A stretch of 64,000 nucleotides of DNA, from positions 1 to 64,000 of the forward strand of contig ONGA01000009.1 in assembly GCA_900317285.1 (NCBI GenBank), read 5' to 3'. Made by a program: the position numbers and the translations under genes. The notes beneath the pieces are model-generated. The model worked only from the letters and a program-made list of their open reading frames with translations. It was not told the origin of the DNA and ran no database searches. The stretch comes from an uncultured Bacteroidales bacterium. Lineage in GTDB: Bacteria > Bacteroidota > Bacteroidia > Bacteroidales > P3. Below, piece after piece: positions 51,677-60,932 of the stretch (position 1 is its first letter; each line of letters opens with the position of its first letter).

Positions 51677-52867
51677 ATGACACTGAAGAAACTGACATTA
51701 GGATTTGCGCTTCTGGCACTGGGGCTGACAACCTCGGCCCAACAGACCCTCCGGCTCAGCCTCGCCGATGCACAACAGTATGCCATCGAGCACAACCAGG
51801 CCATGAAAAACGCCGACCTCGACATCAAAAAAGCCGAATGGGACCGCTGGAAGACCCTCTCCTCCATGCTCCCCACCGTCAAGGCAGGCTACGACTACCA
51901 GAACATGTGCGGCTACAAGATGGAGATGCACATGGGTGGCACTGCCATCAACATCCCCATGGACCCCACCGGCAGCCTTAGCGTCACCGCAGCCATCGCC
52001 CTCACCGGCAGCCAGATTGTCGGCACCATGCTGCAGAACCTCGCCCTCGAAATGACCGACATATCGCGCCAGCAGACCGTGCAGCAGACCCGCTCACAGG
52101 TGAAAAACGTCTACGTCAGCATCCTCATCATGGAACAGACCGCCGGTCTCCTCGACTCCAGCCTCGCCAACCTCGAGCGCCTCGCCGCCACCAGCCAGAG
52201 CGCCGTCGACGTGGGTGCCGCCGAACAGCTGGATGCCGACAAGCTGCAAGTGCAGGTGGCGTCCATGCGCAACAGCATCAACACCACCAACCGCTCGCTC
52301 CAGATGCTCCGCAACTCGATGCTCCTGCAGCTGGGTGCCGATGTCGACGCCACCATCGAACTCACCACCCCCGTCGAAGAAATACTCAACATCGACGGTG
52401 CCGTGGCATTCCTCAGCGAACCCTTCAACATCGAAAACAACTACAGCTACCAGCTCCTTGCCAAAAACGAGGAGATTGCCAAGCGCAACGTCAACATGGC
52501 TTGGATGGACTTCACCCCCACCCTCTCGGCCTACTACCAGTACAGCAAAAAATACCACTACGGTGAGACCGGCATGGACATGACTCCCCCCAACATGGTG
52601 GGCTTCTCCGTCAGCCTCCCCCTGCTCACCACCGGTACCCGCCTAGCAAACATAAAGAGCGCTCGCATCGCCCTCCAGGAAACACAGAACAGCAGAAAAC
52701 AGGCCGAAGACGGACTCCGCGTACAGTACAACCAGCTGCGCTACGACCTCGCCCTCGAAGTAACCAACGCCTCCAGCGACATCATCTCCGCACAGGGCAA
52801 CTACATCCAGGCCGTCATGAACGTCATCTCCGCCCAGGTGGCCCTCGAAGACCTGCTGAACAAATAA
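51677..52867 (+). CDS. TolC-family outer-membrane efflux protein
   Basis: 396 residues. Signal peptide (TLKKLTLGFALLALGLTTSA), then the duplicated coiled-coil/barrel pattern of outer-membrane efflux proteins (LRLSLADAQQYAIEHNQAMK near residue 25 and repeats). It forms the exit channel for the RND pump encoded next. ATG at 51677 chosen because it begins the signal peptide. Confidence 0.9.
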   Translation: MTLKKLTLGFALLALGLTTSAQQTLRLSLADAQQYAIEHNQAMKNADLDIKKAEWDRWKTLSSMLPTVKAGYDYQNMCGYKMEMHMGGTAINIPMDPTGSLSVTAAIALTGSQIVGTMLQNLALEMTDISRQQTVQQTRSQVKNVYVSILIMEQTAGLLDSSLANLERLAATSQSAVDVGAAEQLDADKLQVQVASMRNSINTTNRSLQMLRNSMLLQLGADVDATIELTTPVEEILNIDGAVAFLSEPFNIENNYSYQLLAKNEEIAKRNVNMAWMDFTPTLSAYYQYSKKYHYGETGMDMTPPNMVGFSVSLPLLTTGTRLANIKSARIALQETQNSRKQAEDGLRVQYNQLRYDLALEVTNASSDIISAQGNYIQAVMNVISAQVALEDLLNK

Positions 52868-52900
52868 CCCCATTGAAAAAGAAAAAAAACGATACACAAT

Positions 52901-53932
52901 ATGAACAAGACCATCCGAATTGCAACCCTCGCCCTGGCAGCCCTCACCCTCGCTGCCTGCGGCGGTAAAGGTGCCGACAAAGCCGCCACCACCACCAAGA
53001 AAGAAGCCGAGAAGGTGAAAGTGCTGACCCTCGCCAGCGAGCGCATCGCCAAAAGCCTCGAACTCTCCTCCACCCTCGAGGGCTACGAGACCATGAACAT
53101 CGCTCCCAGCATCACAGGCCACATCGAGCACATCTATGTCGAAGTGGGCTCCCGTGTCCAGAAAGGCACCATGCTCGTCCGCATGGACCAGACGCAGCTC
53201 AACACCACACGCATCAACCTCGCCTCCACCAAGACCGAGCTCGACCGCGTCACCGCCCTCAAAGCCTCCGGCTCCGTCAGCCAGCAGGTCTACGACCAGA
53301 CCAAAGCAGGCTACGACCAACTCGTCGAGACCGAACGTTTCCAGAACGAGAACACCTTCGTCAAAGCACAGTTCCCCGGCGTCATCAGCGCCAAGAACTT
53401 TGAAGACGGCGAGATGTACACCGGCGCCCCCATCCTCACCCTCACCCAGATCAACCGCCTCAAAGCCATCATCAACATCCCCGAGACCTACTTCCCCCTC
53501 GTGCGCCAGGGCATGAAAGTCGACATCGTCAGCGACATCTACCCCAACCAGACCTTCCCCGCCACCATCGAAATTGTCTACCCCACCATCGATGCCGCCA
53601 GCCACACCTTCCAGGCCAAACTCAACATCCCCAACGGCAACGAGAAAATACGTCCCGGCATGTACGTCCGTGCCACCCTCGCCATCGGTGAGGTCGACGC
53701 CATCGTCGTCCCCTACCAGAGCGTGCTCAAGCTCACCGGCTCCAACGACCGCTATGTCTTTGTCAACGACGAGGGCACTGCCCGCCGCGTAGCCGTCACC
53801 CTCGGTCAGCGCTACGACGACCGCATTGAAATCATCCCCATTGAAACCGGCGCCATCAAGGCTGGCGACCAGCTGGTAGTCACCGGCCAGGCACGCCTTG
53901 TCGACGGCGACAAACTGGAAATAGTAGAATAA
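52901..53932 (+). CDS. RND efflux periplasmic adaptor (membrane fusion protein)
   Basis: 343 residues. Lipobox LTLAAC (Cys near 19), barrel-sandwich hybrid (TGHIEHIYVEVGSRVQKGTM), a helical hairpin, and a beta-barrel (IRPGMYVRATLAIGE). It connects the inner-membrane pump with the TolC-like channel. A heptad element lies in the following spacer. Confidence 0.92.
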   Translation: MNKTIRIATLALAALTLAACGGKGADKAATTTKKEAEKVKVLTLASERIAKSLELSSTLEGYETMNIAPSITGHIEHIYVEVGSRVQKGTMLVRMDQTQLNTTRINLASTKTELDRVTALKASGSVSQQVYDQTKAGYDQLVETERFQNENTFVKAQFPGVISAKNFEDGEMYTGAPILTLTQINRLKAIINIPETYFPLVRQGMKVDIVSDIYPNQTFPATIEIVYPTIDAASHTFQAKLNIPNGNEKIRPGMYVRATLAIGEVDAIVVPYQSVLKLTGSNDRYVFVNDEGTARRVAVTLGQRYDDRIEIIPIETGAIKAGDQLVVTGQARLVDGDKLEIVE

Positions 53933-53933
53933 G

Positions 53934-54006
53934 TTTGAGTTATCAGTTTCAGTTGTCAACTGTCAAATCAACAACTGAAAACCAAAACTAAAAACTAAAA
54001 CTAAGG
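53934..54006. repeat. AT-rich heptad element in the adaptor-permease spacer
   Basis: GAGTTATCAGTTTCAGTTG, centre CAACTGTCAAATCAACAAC, then AAACTAAAAACTAAAACTAA. Same plan and same orientation with respect to its operon as the element at 41800-41884. Confidence 0.75.
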
Positions 54007-54009
54007 AAT

Positions 54010-57000
54010 ATGGCAATCTACAAAACCGCTATCAACAAACCCATCACCACAGGCCTCGTTTTCGTGGCCGTCATCGTGCTGGGTCTCTTCTCCCTCACGC
54101 GTCTGCCCATCGACCAGATGCCCGAGATGGACCCTCCCTACGTCACCGTGATGACCACCTACGCCGGTGCCAACGCCAGCGATATCGAGACCAACATCAC
54201 CAAAATCATTGAAAACTCGCTCAACTCCGTCGACGGTCTGAAGAACATCACCTCCACCTCGAAGGACAACATCTCTGTCGTCACACTCGAGTTCGAATGG
54301 GGCGAAAACATCGACGAAGCGTTGAACGACATACGCTCCTACGTCGACCTCCTCTTCGACAACCTGCCCGACGGTGTGTCGCGTCCCATGATTCTCAAGC
54401 TCAACTCCTCGGCCATGCCCGTCATGATCTACGGATTCACCGCCAAGGAGAGCTATTCGGGACTCGACCGTATCCTCGAGGACAACGTCGTCAACGAGCT
54501 CAACCGCATCGACGGCATCGGCAACATCACCGTCTCCGGTGCTCCCCAGCGCTACGTCTACATTGACCTCAACCCCAAACAGCTCGACGCCTACGGCATC
54601 AGCGTTGAACAGGTCGGCAACGCCATCTCCACCAACAACCTCGACCTCGCCTCCGGCACCGTCAAGATGGGTAAGGAGCAGTATCAGATGCGCGTCAAGG
54701 GCGAATATGTCGAGAGCTCTGAAATCGCCGACATCGCCGTCGCTACCACCGTCACCGGCAAACAGGTCTTTGTCCGCGACCTCGCCACCGTGCGCGACAC
54801 CATCAAGGACCTCTCCCTCGACGAGAAAATCAACCGTCAGGACGGCGCCCGTATCATCATCTCCAAGCAGACCGGCGCCAACACCGTCGAGATTGCACGT
54901 CAGGTGCGCGCCAAGATGGACGAAATCCAGAAGAACCTGCCCCCCGACATCAAGCCCACGCTCATCCGTGACGGCTCCGAAGAGATTGTCAACGCCATCA
55001 ACGGCTTGGCCGAAAGTATCTTCTACGCCCTCCTCTTCGTGGTCCTCGTGGTCCTTGTCTTCCTCGGCAACTGGCGTTCCACGCTCGTCATCGCGCTCAC
55101 CATCCCCATCTCCCTCGTCACATCCTTCATCTACCTCCTCGTTGCCGACTCCTCGCTCAACATCATCTCCCTCGCCTCGTTGACCGTCGCCATCGGCATG
55201 GTGGTCGACGATGCCATCGTGGTCTTGGAGAACATCTCCAAGCACATCGACCGCGGCGAGAACCCCCGCGAGGCAGCCATCTGCGCCACCAACGAGGTCT
55301 GGACCTCCGTCATTGCCACCACACTGGTGCTCGTGGCCGTCTTCGTGCCCCTCACCATGCTGCCCGGCATGATGGGCATCTTCATGAAAGAAATGGGCTG
55401 GATCATCACCATCGTGGTCTGCGTCTCCACCTGCGCCGCCATCACGCTCATCCCCATGCTCTCCTCCAAGATGCTCAAGGAGCGTCCCTTCTTCTTCAAG
55501 AAAGATGAGGAAGAGGAATACAAGCGCAAGAAAGAGAACAGCTTCTACAACCGCACCGTCATCCGTGCCTTCAATGCCGTCGACAGTGCCTACGCCAACC
55601 TCTTGCGCTGGTGCCTCAATCACAAGAAGGTCACCCTCCTCATCGCTTTCGTTTTCTTCATCGTCACCATCATCCCCATGATGACCGGTGCCATCGGCAT
55701 GGACTTCATGAAAGAGCAGGACAACGGACAGATCAGCGTCAGTGCCGAACTACAGCGAGGCACCCGCATCGAGGAGACCCTCAAGACCGCACGCCACATG
55801 GAAGACGACATCTACCGCATCCTCGGCGACGATGTCCTCGTGGTCTCCACCTCGGCAGGCTCCAACGACGACGCCGGTTTCGCCGCACTCTTCAACTCCA
55901 CCACCAACAACAAGATTTCCATGACCGTGCGCTGCACCAAGAAGTACGACCGCGACGAGTCCATCTTCCAGATGCAGGAGAAACTTCGCAAATGCTTCGC
56001 CGAATATCCCGAAATCGTCAACTACCAGGTCAACCAGGGCGGCATGGGAATGGGCGGCCAGAACTCCCTCTCGGTCGAAATCTACGGCTACGACTTCGAC
56101 ATCACCACCAACTTCACCCAGCAGCTCAAGAAGCGCGTCGAACAGAACGTCCCCGGCGCCCGCGACACCAAGGTCAGCCGCGACGAGGACCGCGCCGAAC
56201 TCAAGATCACCTTCGACAAGCAGAAACTTGCCCTCCACGGCCTCAACGGCTCCACCGTGGCCCTCTACGTCCGCAACCGCGTCAACGGCATGTCCGCCGG
56301 ATTCCTCAAGGAGGACGGCGAGGAGTACAACATCGTGGTCCGCCTCCGCGAGGAGTACCGCTCCTCCATCTCCGACATCGAGCAGCTCTCCATCCCCACA
56401 CCCACGGGCAAAATCATCAAGCTCGAGGAACTGGCCAAAGTCGAGGAGTACTGGTGCCCGCCCACCATCGAGCGCAAGAACCGCCAGCGCTACCTCACCC
56501 TCACCGTCATGCCCTTCAACACCTCTCTCCAGGAGCTGGCACAGAGCGTGCAGCATGAGCTCGACCAGATGGAGATACCCTCCGACGTCCACGTCGCCCT
56601 CGCCGGCAACTACAAGGACCAGCAGGATTCCACTCGCGACATGCTTATGCTGGGTCTCCTTATCCTCATGCTCGTCTACATCGTCATGGCTTCCCAGTTC
56701 GAAAGCTTTGCCAAACCTTTCATCATCATGTTCTCCATCCCCTTCGCCATCAGCGGCGTGGTGCTCATGATGCTCTTCACCGGCAACAACCTCGATATGG
56801 TGGGCATGCTCGGCCTCATCCTCCTCATCGGTATCGTTGTCAAAAACGGTATCGTGCTGGTCGACTACATCAACCTTATGCGCGAACGCGGCATTGCCCT
56901 CAACGAGGCCATCGCCCTCAGCGGACAGAGCCGTCTGCGCCCCGTGCTCATGACCGCCTTCACCACCATCCTCGGCATGATCCCCATGGCCACCTCCACC

Positions 57001-57189
57001 TCCGAGGGCTCCGAAATATGGACCACCATGGGCCTCGTCGTCATCGGCGGCTTGCTGGTCTCCACCTTCATCACCCTCATCATCGTCCCCGTCCTCTACG
57101 GCGTCTTCAACCGCCGCGGCGACATCGAGAAGAAGGAGAAAGAACGCAAGAAATTCGTATTTATGAACATTAACCTTGAAGAGAAATGA
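54010..57189 (+). CDS. RND family efflux permease (AcrB-like)
   Basis: 1059 residues, the normal length for hydrophobe/amphiphile efflux RND pumps, with 12 helices in two halves and large periplasmic loops. The membrane segment GMVVDDAIVVLENISKHI contains the proton-relay aspartates. N-terminal AIYKTAINKPITTGLVFVAV is typical. It exports drugs, bile salts or similar amphiphiles. The 3' end overlaps the next gene by 4 nt. Confidence 0.95.
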   Translation: MAIYKTAINKPITTGLVFVAVIVLGLFSLTRLPIDQMPEMDPPYVTVMTTYAGANASDIETNITKIIENSLNSVDGLKNITSTSKDNISVVTLEFEWGENIDEALNDIRSYVDLLFDNLPDGVSRPMILKLNSSAMPVMIYGFTAKESYSGLDRILEDNVVNELNRIDGIGNITVSGAPQRYVYIDLNPKQLDAYGISVEQVGNAISTNNLDLASGTVKMGKEQYQMRVKGEYVESSEIADIAVATTVTGKQVFVRDLATVRDTIKDLSLDEKINRQDGARIIISKQTGANTVEIARQVRAKMDEIQKNLPPDIKPTLIRDGSEEIVNAINGLAESIFYALLFVVLVVLVFLGNWRSTLVIALTIPISLVTSFIYLLVADSSLNIISLASLTVAIGMVVDDAIVVLENISKHIDRGENPREAAICATNEVWTSVIATTLVLVAVFVPLTMLPGMMGIFMKEMGWIITIVVCVSTCAAITLIPMLSSKMLKERPFFFKKDEEEEYKRKKENSFYNRTVIRAFNAVDSAYANLLRWCLNHKKVTLLIAFVFFIVTIIPMMTGAIGMDFMKEQDNGQISVSAELQRGTRIEETLKTARHMEDDIYRILGDDVLVVSTSAGSNDDAGFAALFNSTTNNKISMTVRCTKKYDRDESIFQMQEKLRKCFAEYPEIVNYQVNQGGMGMGGQNSLSVEIYGYDFDITTNFTQQLKKRVEQNVPGARDTKVSRDEDRAELKITFDKQKLALHGLNGSTVALYVRNRVNGMSAGFLKEDGEEYNIVVRLREEYRSSISDIEQLSIPTPTGKIIKLEELAKVEEYWCPPTIERKNRQRYLTLTVMPFNTSLQELAQSVQHELDQMEIPSDVHVALAGNYKDQQDSTRDMLMLGLLILMLVYIVMASQFESFAKPFIIMFSIPFAISGVVLMMLFTGNNLDMVGMLGLILLIGIVVKNGIVLVDYINLMRERGIALNEAIALSGQSRLRPVLMTAFTTILGMIPMATSTSEGSEIWTTMGLVVIGGLLVSTFITLIIVPVLYGVFNRRGDIEKKEKERKKFVFMNINLEEK

Positions 57190-57479
57190 AAAGTGTAATG
57201 ATAGTCTACAACCAGGCCAACAACGAGCGCGTTGAATACATGCTCGACACTCTCGGCATCCGTGGCTTCACCTTCTGGGAGAACGTCCAGGGCCGTGGCC
57301 ACGAGGTCGGCGACCCGCACCGCGGCACCCACACCTGGCCCGAACTCAACAACGCCATCATGACCGTGGTCGAAGATGACAAAGTCGAGGACCTCCTCCT
57401 CTCTGTCCGAAAACTCGACAAACGCAACGAAGAGGTCGGTATCCGGGCCTTCGTCTGGAATATTGAACAAATGGTCTAA
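57186..57479 (+). CDS. PG0541-type transporter-associated protein (P-II-like)
   Basis: 97 residues. Ferredoxin-like/P-II-like small protein (MKSVMIVYNQANNERVEYML) found directly after RND permease genes in Bacteroidota. It may gate or sense ligands for the pump. The conserved part (GRGHEVGDPHRGTHTWPELN) contains several His that might bind a metal or ligand. Function inferred from context. Confidence 0.8.
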   Translation: MKSVMIVYNQANNERVEYMLDTLGIRGFTFWENVQGRGHEVGDPHRGTHTWPELNNAIMTVVEDDKVEDLLLSVRKLDKRNEEVGIRAFVWNIEQMV

Positions 57480-57505
57480 TTACCAAAGAGTTATAATCTC
57501 TTGTC

Positions 57506-57543
57506 AAAAAACCGCGATTTTCTCAAAAATCGCGGTTTTTTTG
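57506..57543 (+). terminator. Terminator of the RND efflux operon
   Basis: Stem AAACCGCGATTTT / AAAATCGCGGTTT with a short loop and a TTTTTTT tail. Confidence 0.9.
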
Positions 57544-57559
57544 TGCTTTCTAACTACCT

Positions 57560-57680
57560 CATTCCTAGTACCATCTCCGCACCAACACCGTCCTAACACC
57601 GTACCATCTCCGTACCAACTCCGACCACGGTCGGAGATGATACGGAAATGGTCGGTCGATGGTGGGTCGATGGTGGGTCG
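57560..57680. repeat. CCATCTCCG / GTCGATGGTGG repeat and inverted repeat
   Basis: 24-nt near-perfect inverted repeat 57603-57626 / 57629-57652 (20 of 24 paired, 2-nt centre), with ACC(A/G)TCTCCG and AACACCG units on the left and GTCGATGGTGG direct repeats on the right (about 57655-57677). Only content of the gap between the efflux operon terminator and the Sel1 gene. Confidence 0.75.
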
Positions 57681-57704
57681 AAAATCGGATAGTTGTCGGT
57701 CTCA

Positions 57705-59222
57705 TCAAAATGGTACATCATCGAAATCATCCCCTAAATCTGTTGGCTCCAGGCCTTCCATTTCTGATAGTATGATATTGTTATATAACTTTTTTGCATA
57801 CTTTACCCGTAAGATGTCAGAGAGTATGTATGCAGCCCATCTGTCACCTCTCGTGGCCGCCATCCTGTAATAATGCTCTGCCTTTTCGTCATCCTTCTCA
57901 ACCTCAACGCCGTTATAATAATAGTCTCCTAATTTGCATAAAGCAGGTGCATACTTCTGTTCTGCAGCTTTGCGGAATAGTTCCAGAGCCTTCTTTTTGT
58001 CCTTTCTCACCCCTCTACCCTCCTCATAGTAAAGACCAAGATGGTATTGTGCCCTTTCATCGTCTTTTTCTGCAGCTTTTAAACACCATTCCAAAGCTTT
58101 GGCTTGATTCTTTTCAACGCCTTCGCCATTTTCATAGTATGCTACAAGATTGTACTGCGCTTCTGGCACACCTTGTTCCGCCGCTTTGATATACCATTCT
58201 ACTGCCTTTTTAGAATTCTTTCGAACACCTTCTCCATTTTCATAGCATACGCCCAGATAGAATTGCGATAGTTCGTCACCTTGTTTTGCCGACAACGAGA
58301 ACCACTTTACGGCTTTTGCATGATCTTTCTCAACTCCTTTACCATTCCTATAGCATTTTCCCAATTCGAATTGGGCACCTGCGTGCCCTTGCTTTGCAGC
58401 TTTTATGTACCATTCTACTGCTTTTTCAAGGTCTTTCTTTACGCCTTTCCCATAAAAAAAGCAAAGACCGAGAAGGAATTGTGCTCTGTCTGCACCATGT
58501 TCGGCTGCTTTTGCATACCACTCAACTGCTTTTTTATAATTCTTTCGAACGCCTTCTCCTAATTCATATCGGATTCCAAGATTTGTTTGTGCCCAAGGAT
58601 GACCCTGTTCTGCTGCTTTGGCAAACCATTTCACAGCTTGCTTGTAATCTTGCTCAACTCCATCTCCATCTTTATAGCATTGGGCAAGATTGAATTGTGC
58701 GCCATTGTAGCCTTGTTCGGCAGCTTTAGTATACCATTCTACCGCTTTTGCAAGATTTTTTTCAACACCATACCCGTAAAAGTAACAACTCCCTATATCA
58801 TTTTGGGCTTTTAAATCACCCTGTTCCGCTGCTTTAATAAACCAAACCAAGGCTTTCTTATAGTCCTTTTCAACTCCGGTTCCTTTATAATAGCATGCGC
58901 CTAGATTCCATTGCGCCCCTATTGCACCCTGCTCCGCAGCCTTGGTATACCATTCAACAGCTTTGACGGGGTCTTTCTCGATACCCTTTCCTTGTTCATA
59001 GCATACCCCAAGGTTGTTTTGCGCTCCTATATGACCTTGTTCTGCTGCTTTGGTGTACCATGCAATGGCTTTGGCGTAGTTCTTCTTTGCTTTTTTACCG
59101 TAACGATAACGGTATCCGAGTTTTGCCTGTGCCTCAGAATCACCCATCTCAGCCAAAACCTCCAACTCTTTGGTCGTCAATTTATCATAATACCCTTTCT
59201 TGTCTTGCTTGTTATCTTCCAT
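57705..59222 (-). CDS. Sel1-repeat protein with twelve tandem repeats
   Basis: 505 residues: a short charged head, then twelve 36-residue Sel1-like repeats (consensus A-x-N-L-G-x-C-Y-x-x-G-x-G-V-x-K-D with AVEWYTKAAEQG) and a partial thirteenth before a short tail. No signal peptide, so probably cytoplasmic. Sel1 solenoids bind proteins, often in stress or defence. It ends an operon with the deiminase-fold gene (3 bp upstream). Confidence 0.9.
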   Translation of the reverse strand: MEDNKQDKKGYYDKLTTKELEVLAEMGDSEAQAKLGYRYRYGKKAKKNYAKAIAWYTKAAEQGHIGAQNNLGVCYEQGKGIEKDPVKAVEWYTKAAEQGAIGAQWNLGACYYKGTGVEKDYKKALVWFIKAAEQGDLKAQNDIGSCYFYGYGVEKNLAKAVEWYTKAAEQGYNGAQFNLAQCYKDGDGVEQDYKQAVKWFAKAAEQGHPWAQTNLGIRYELGEGVRKNYKKAVEWYAKAAEHGADRAQFLLGLCFFYGKGVKKDLEKAVEWYIKAAKQGHAGAQFELGKCYRNGKGVEKDHAKAVKWFSLSAKQGDELSQFYLGVCYENGEGVRKNSKKAVEWYIKAAEQGVPEAQYNLVAYYENGEGVEKNQAKALEWCLKAAEKDDERAQYHLGLYYEEGRGVRKDKKKALELFRKAAEQKYAPALCKLGDYYYNGVEVEKDDEKAEHYYRMAATRGDRWAAYILSDILRVKYAKKLYNNIILSEMEGLEPTDLGDDFDDVPF

Positions 59223-59225
59223 ACG

Positions 59226-60068
59226 CTATGCTTTTATATTCCACGAAATGCAATTCAGTGCGCCACCTCTTCTCACGGCTTCTAATGCTGGAATGCCCAC
59301 AACCTCGCAATTGGGCATCACAGCGCTGATTTGTTCTAATGCCTGTTCGTCTTCTGGTATTCCCAGTTGCGGGACAAGCACAAGATTGCCAATCTGCAAG
59401 AAGTTGATATACGACCAACTGCGCTCATGCTTCCGCTTTACGTTATACTTCAGGGTTGCAACATCGAAATGCTTCTCCAAAATTCGAAGGTAATCATGTG
59501 CAAAGGCCTTGTCAAAATCGTCATAGTTGGTCATCAGCACCTGGTTGTCACCCAAATAATGGATGATACCATCGCTGTGACCATATTTTTCAATTCTATC
59601 CCAAGGAATGAAAACCACCCCACAGTGGAATGTTTCTTCGAGTAGCCGTCGCACTTCTTCGGGGGACTTGTCTTTATTCTCCACAAACACTTTGTCTGTC
59701 AGAACAATCTTGTCGCCACATTTCACCACGTTGCCGCCATCCATCACCAAATCTATTGCAATGCAATTATTCCGGATTGGCTGCAATCGGTTTGAATCTG
59801 CTTGAAACACCTCTTCCGGATCGGTTTGAAGCAAAAGTCCTGTTTTGTCTTGCAGATAATTAGGAGTGTACGTGTAGAAAATATAGCGGCTTTCATCCAT
59901 CTGAATCGGCATAAAATCGCGGCACCAAATATCCTTTGTTCCAGACAGATAGGTAAATAGGATGCCATGTTTCTGCAATACATCAACGATATGATCATTC
60001 AGCACGGGACATCTCTCAGGCAGAAGACTTGAGAAATAGACGCGGTTGGTCAGGTTGTCGGTAATCAT
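59226..60068 (-). CDS. Agmatine/peptidylarginine deiminase-family protein
   Basis: 280 residues, shorter than AguA (347). Active-site features are present: IWCRDFMPIQ (near 48), DGGNVVKCG (near 108), HSDGIIHYLG (near 163) and GGALNCISW with the cysteine near the C-terminus. The missing residues relative to AguA are from the N-terminus and loops. Substrate uncertain: agmatine, free arginine or a protein arginine. Operon with an unknown protein and the Sel1 protein differs from the aguB context, so a distinct role is likely. Confidence 0.85.
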   Translation of the reverse strand: MITDNLTNRVYFSSLLPERCPVLNDHIVDVLQKHGILFTYLSGTKDIWCRDFMPIQMDESRYIFYTYTPNYLQDKTGLLLQTDPEEVFQADSNRLQPIRNNCIAIDLVMDGGNVVKCGDKIVLTDKVFVENKDKSPEEVRRLLEETFHCGVVFIPWDRIEKYGHSDGIIHYLGDNQVLMTNYDDFDKAFAHDYLRILEKHFDVATLKYNVKRKHERSWSYINFLQIGNLVLVPQLGIPEDEQALEQISAVMPNCEVVGIPALEAVRRGGALNCISWNIKA

Positions 60069-60074
60069 GCTAAA

Positions 60075-60722
60075 TTATATTTCTTCTTCTCTTGTGAAAC
60101 CCCATTCTCGTGTACATTTCTCACCAATTATCTTTTTGTATACAAAATCACTTTCTGATTGTAATACATTTTGGCGAGTCTTATGAGTAATATATCTTGT
60201 TTGTACTCTTGACTCAGGTTCCCAAGTAATATCATTGTTATTTCCTAAAGCGAAACCATTCAATAATGCATAAAGATACGTTGATTGATTGTTATAACCA
60301 TATTTTTTAGATTCTTCAAAAAACTTCTTTTCTTTATTCCATACTAAGAATCTTCCATTATTGTCCTTTACCTCGTAAGAGCGTATTAACGCAGATGCCC
60401 TATATTCTCCGACTTTTTCAAAAGTAATATCAAAGCCTGAGTTGTGTGCATGTAAACTCATAAGAGGAAAATATGGAACATCTTTCAAGTCTCTTCCATT
60501 ACGGTGATATACAATGGGGTCATGTATTCCATTATCCTTTTCACTGTGGAAATAAAATTCTACAGTTCGAATATATATTTTATAGTCATCCCGAACTTTA
60601 ATGTAACCACCATAAAGAAAAATAGGTGCGAGTTCTTCAAACTTCTTTTGGATGTCGTCATATTTTGACTCTCCATTAATATTATCATTAAATTCTTTCA
60701 GTTTCTCAATGAGTTTTTCCAT
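60075..60722 (-). CDS. Hypothetical protein, first in the deiminase operon
   Basis: 215 residues, AT-rich gene. Aromatic- and charge-rich (YGGYIKVRDDYKIYIRTVEF), no signal peptide. A region GIHDPIVYHRNGRDL followed by HAHNSGFDIT has conserved-looking His/Asp/Asn that could be an active site. I recall similar small proteins in Bacteroidota but no name. The promoter lies upstream at 60759-60790. Confidence 0.6.
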   Translation of the reverse strand: MEKLIEKLKEFNDNINGESKYDDIQKKFEELAPIFLYGGYIKVRDDYKIYIRTVEFYFHSEKDNGIHDPIVYHRNGRDLKDVPYFPLMSLHAHNSGFDITFEKVGEYRASALIRSYEVKDNNGRFLVWNKEKKFFEESKKYGYNNQSTYLYALLNGFALGNNNDITWEPESRVQTRYITHKTRQNVLQSESDFVYKKIIGEKCTREWGFTREEEI

Positions 60723-60758
60723 AACAATTATTTATTTTTAGTTTTTTACTTTCAAGTG

Positions 60759-60790
60759 CAAAGGTATAAACAAAAAACGGTATGACCAAG
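60759..60790 (-). promoter_or_regulatory. Promoter of the deiminase-Sel1 operon
   Basis: Minus-strand TACCTTTG (60759-60766) and CTTG (60787-60790) with a 20-nt spacer. An A/T palindrome CCTTTTTTGC-AAAAAAAGG follows at 60791-60809. Confidence 0.6.
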
Positions 60791-60932
60791 CCTTTTTTGC
60801 AAAAAAAGGTTAATGTTTTCGAAAAAGTTATTTTCTTCTCACGTGATAATTGATAATTCTTATCTACATAAATTTCTTCCGCTTAACAAACTATAAGACG
60901 GAAAGGATAGAATATGTCTTTGTTTATAAGAA

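Noticed and set aside
54001..55623. 540-codon frame on the minus strand
   Set aside because: Antisense to the RND permease; composition is Asp/Glu/Gly/Val/His-rich as expected for a mirror frame.
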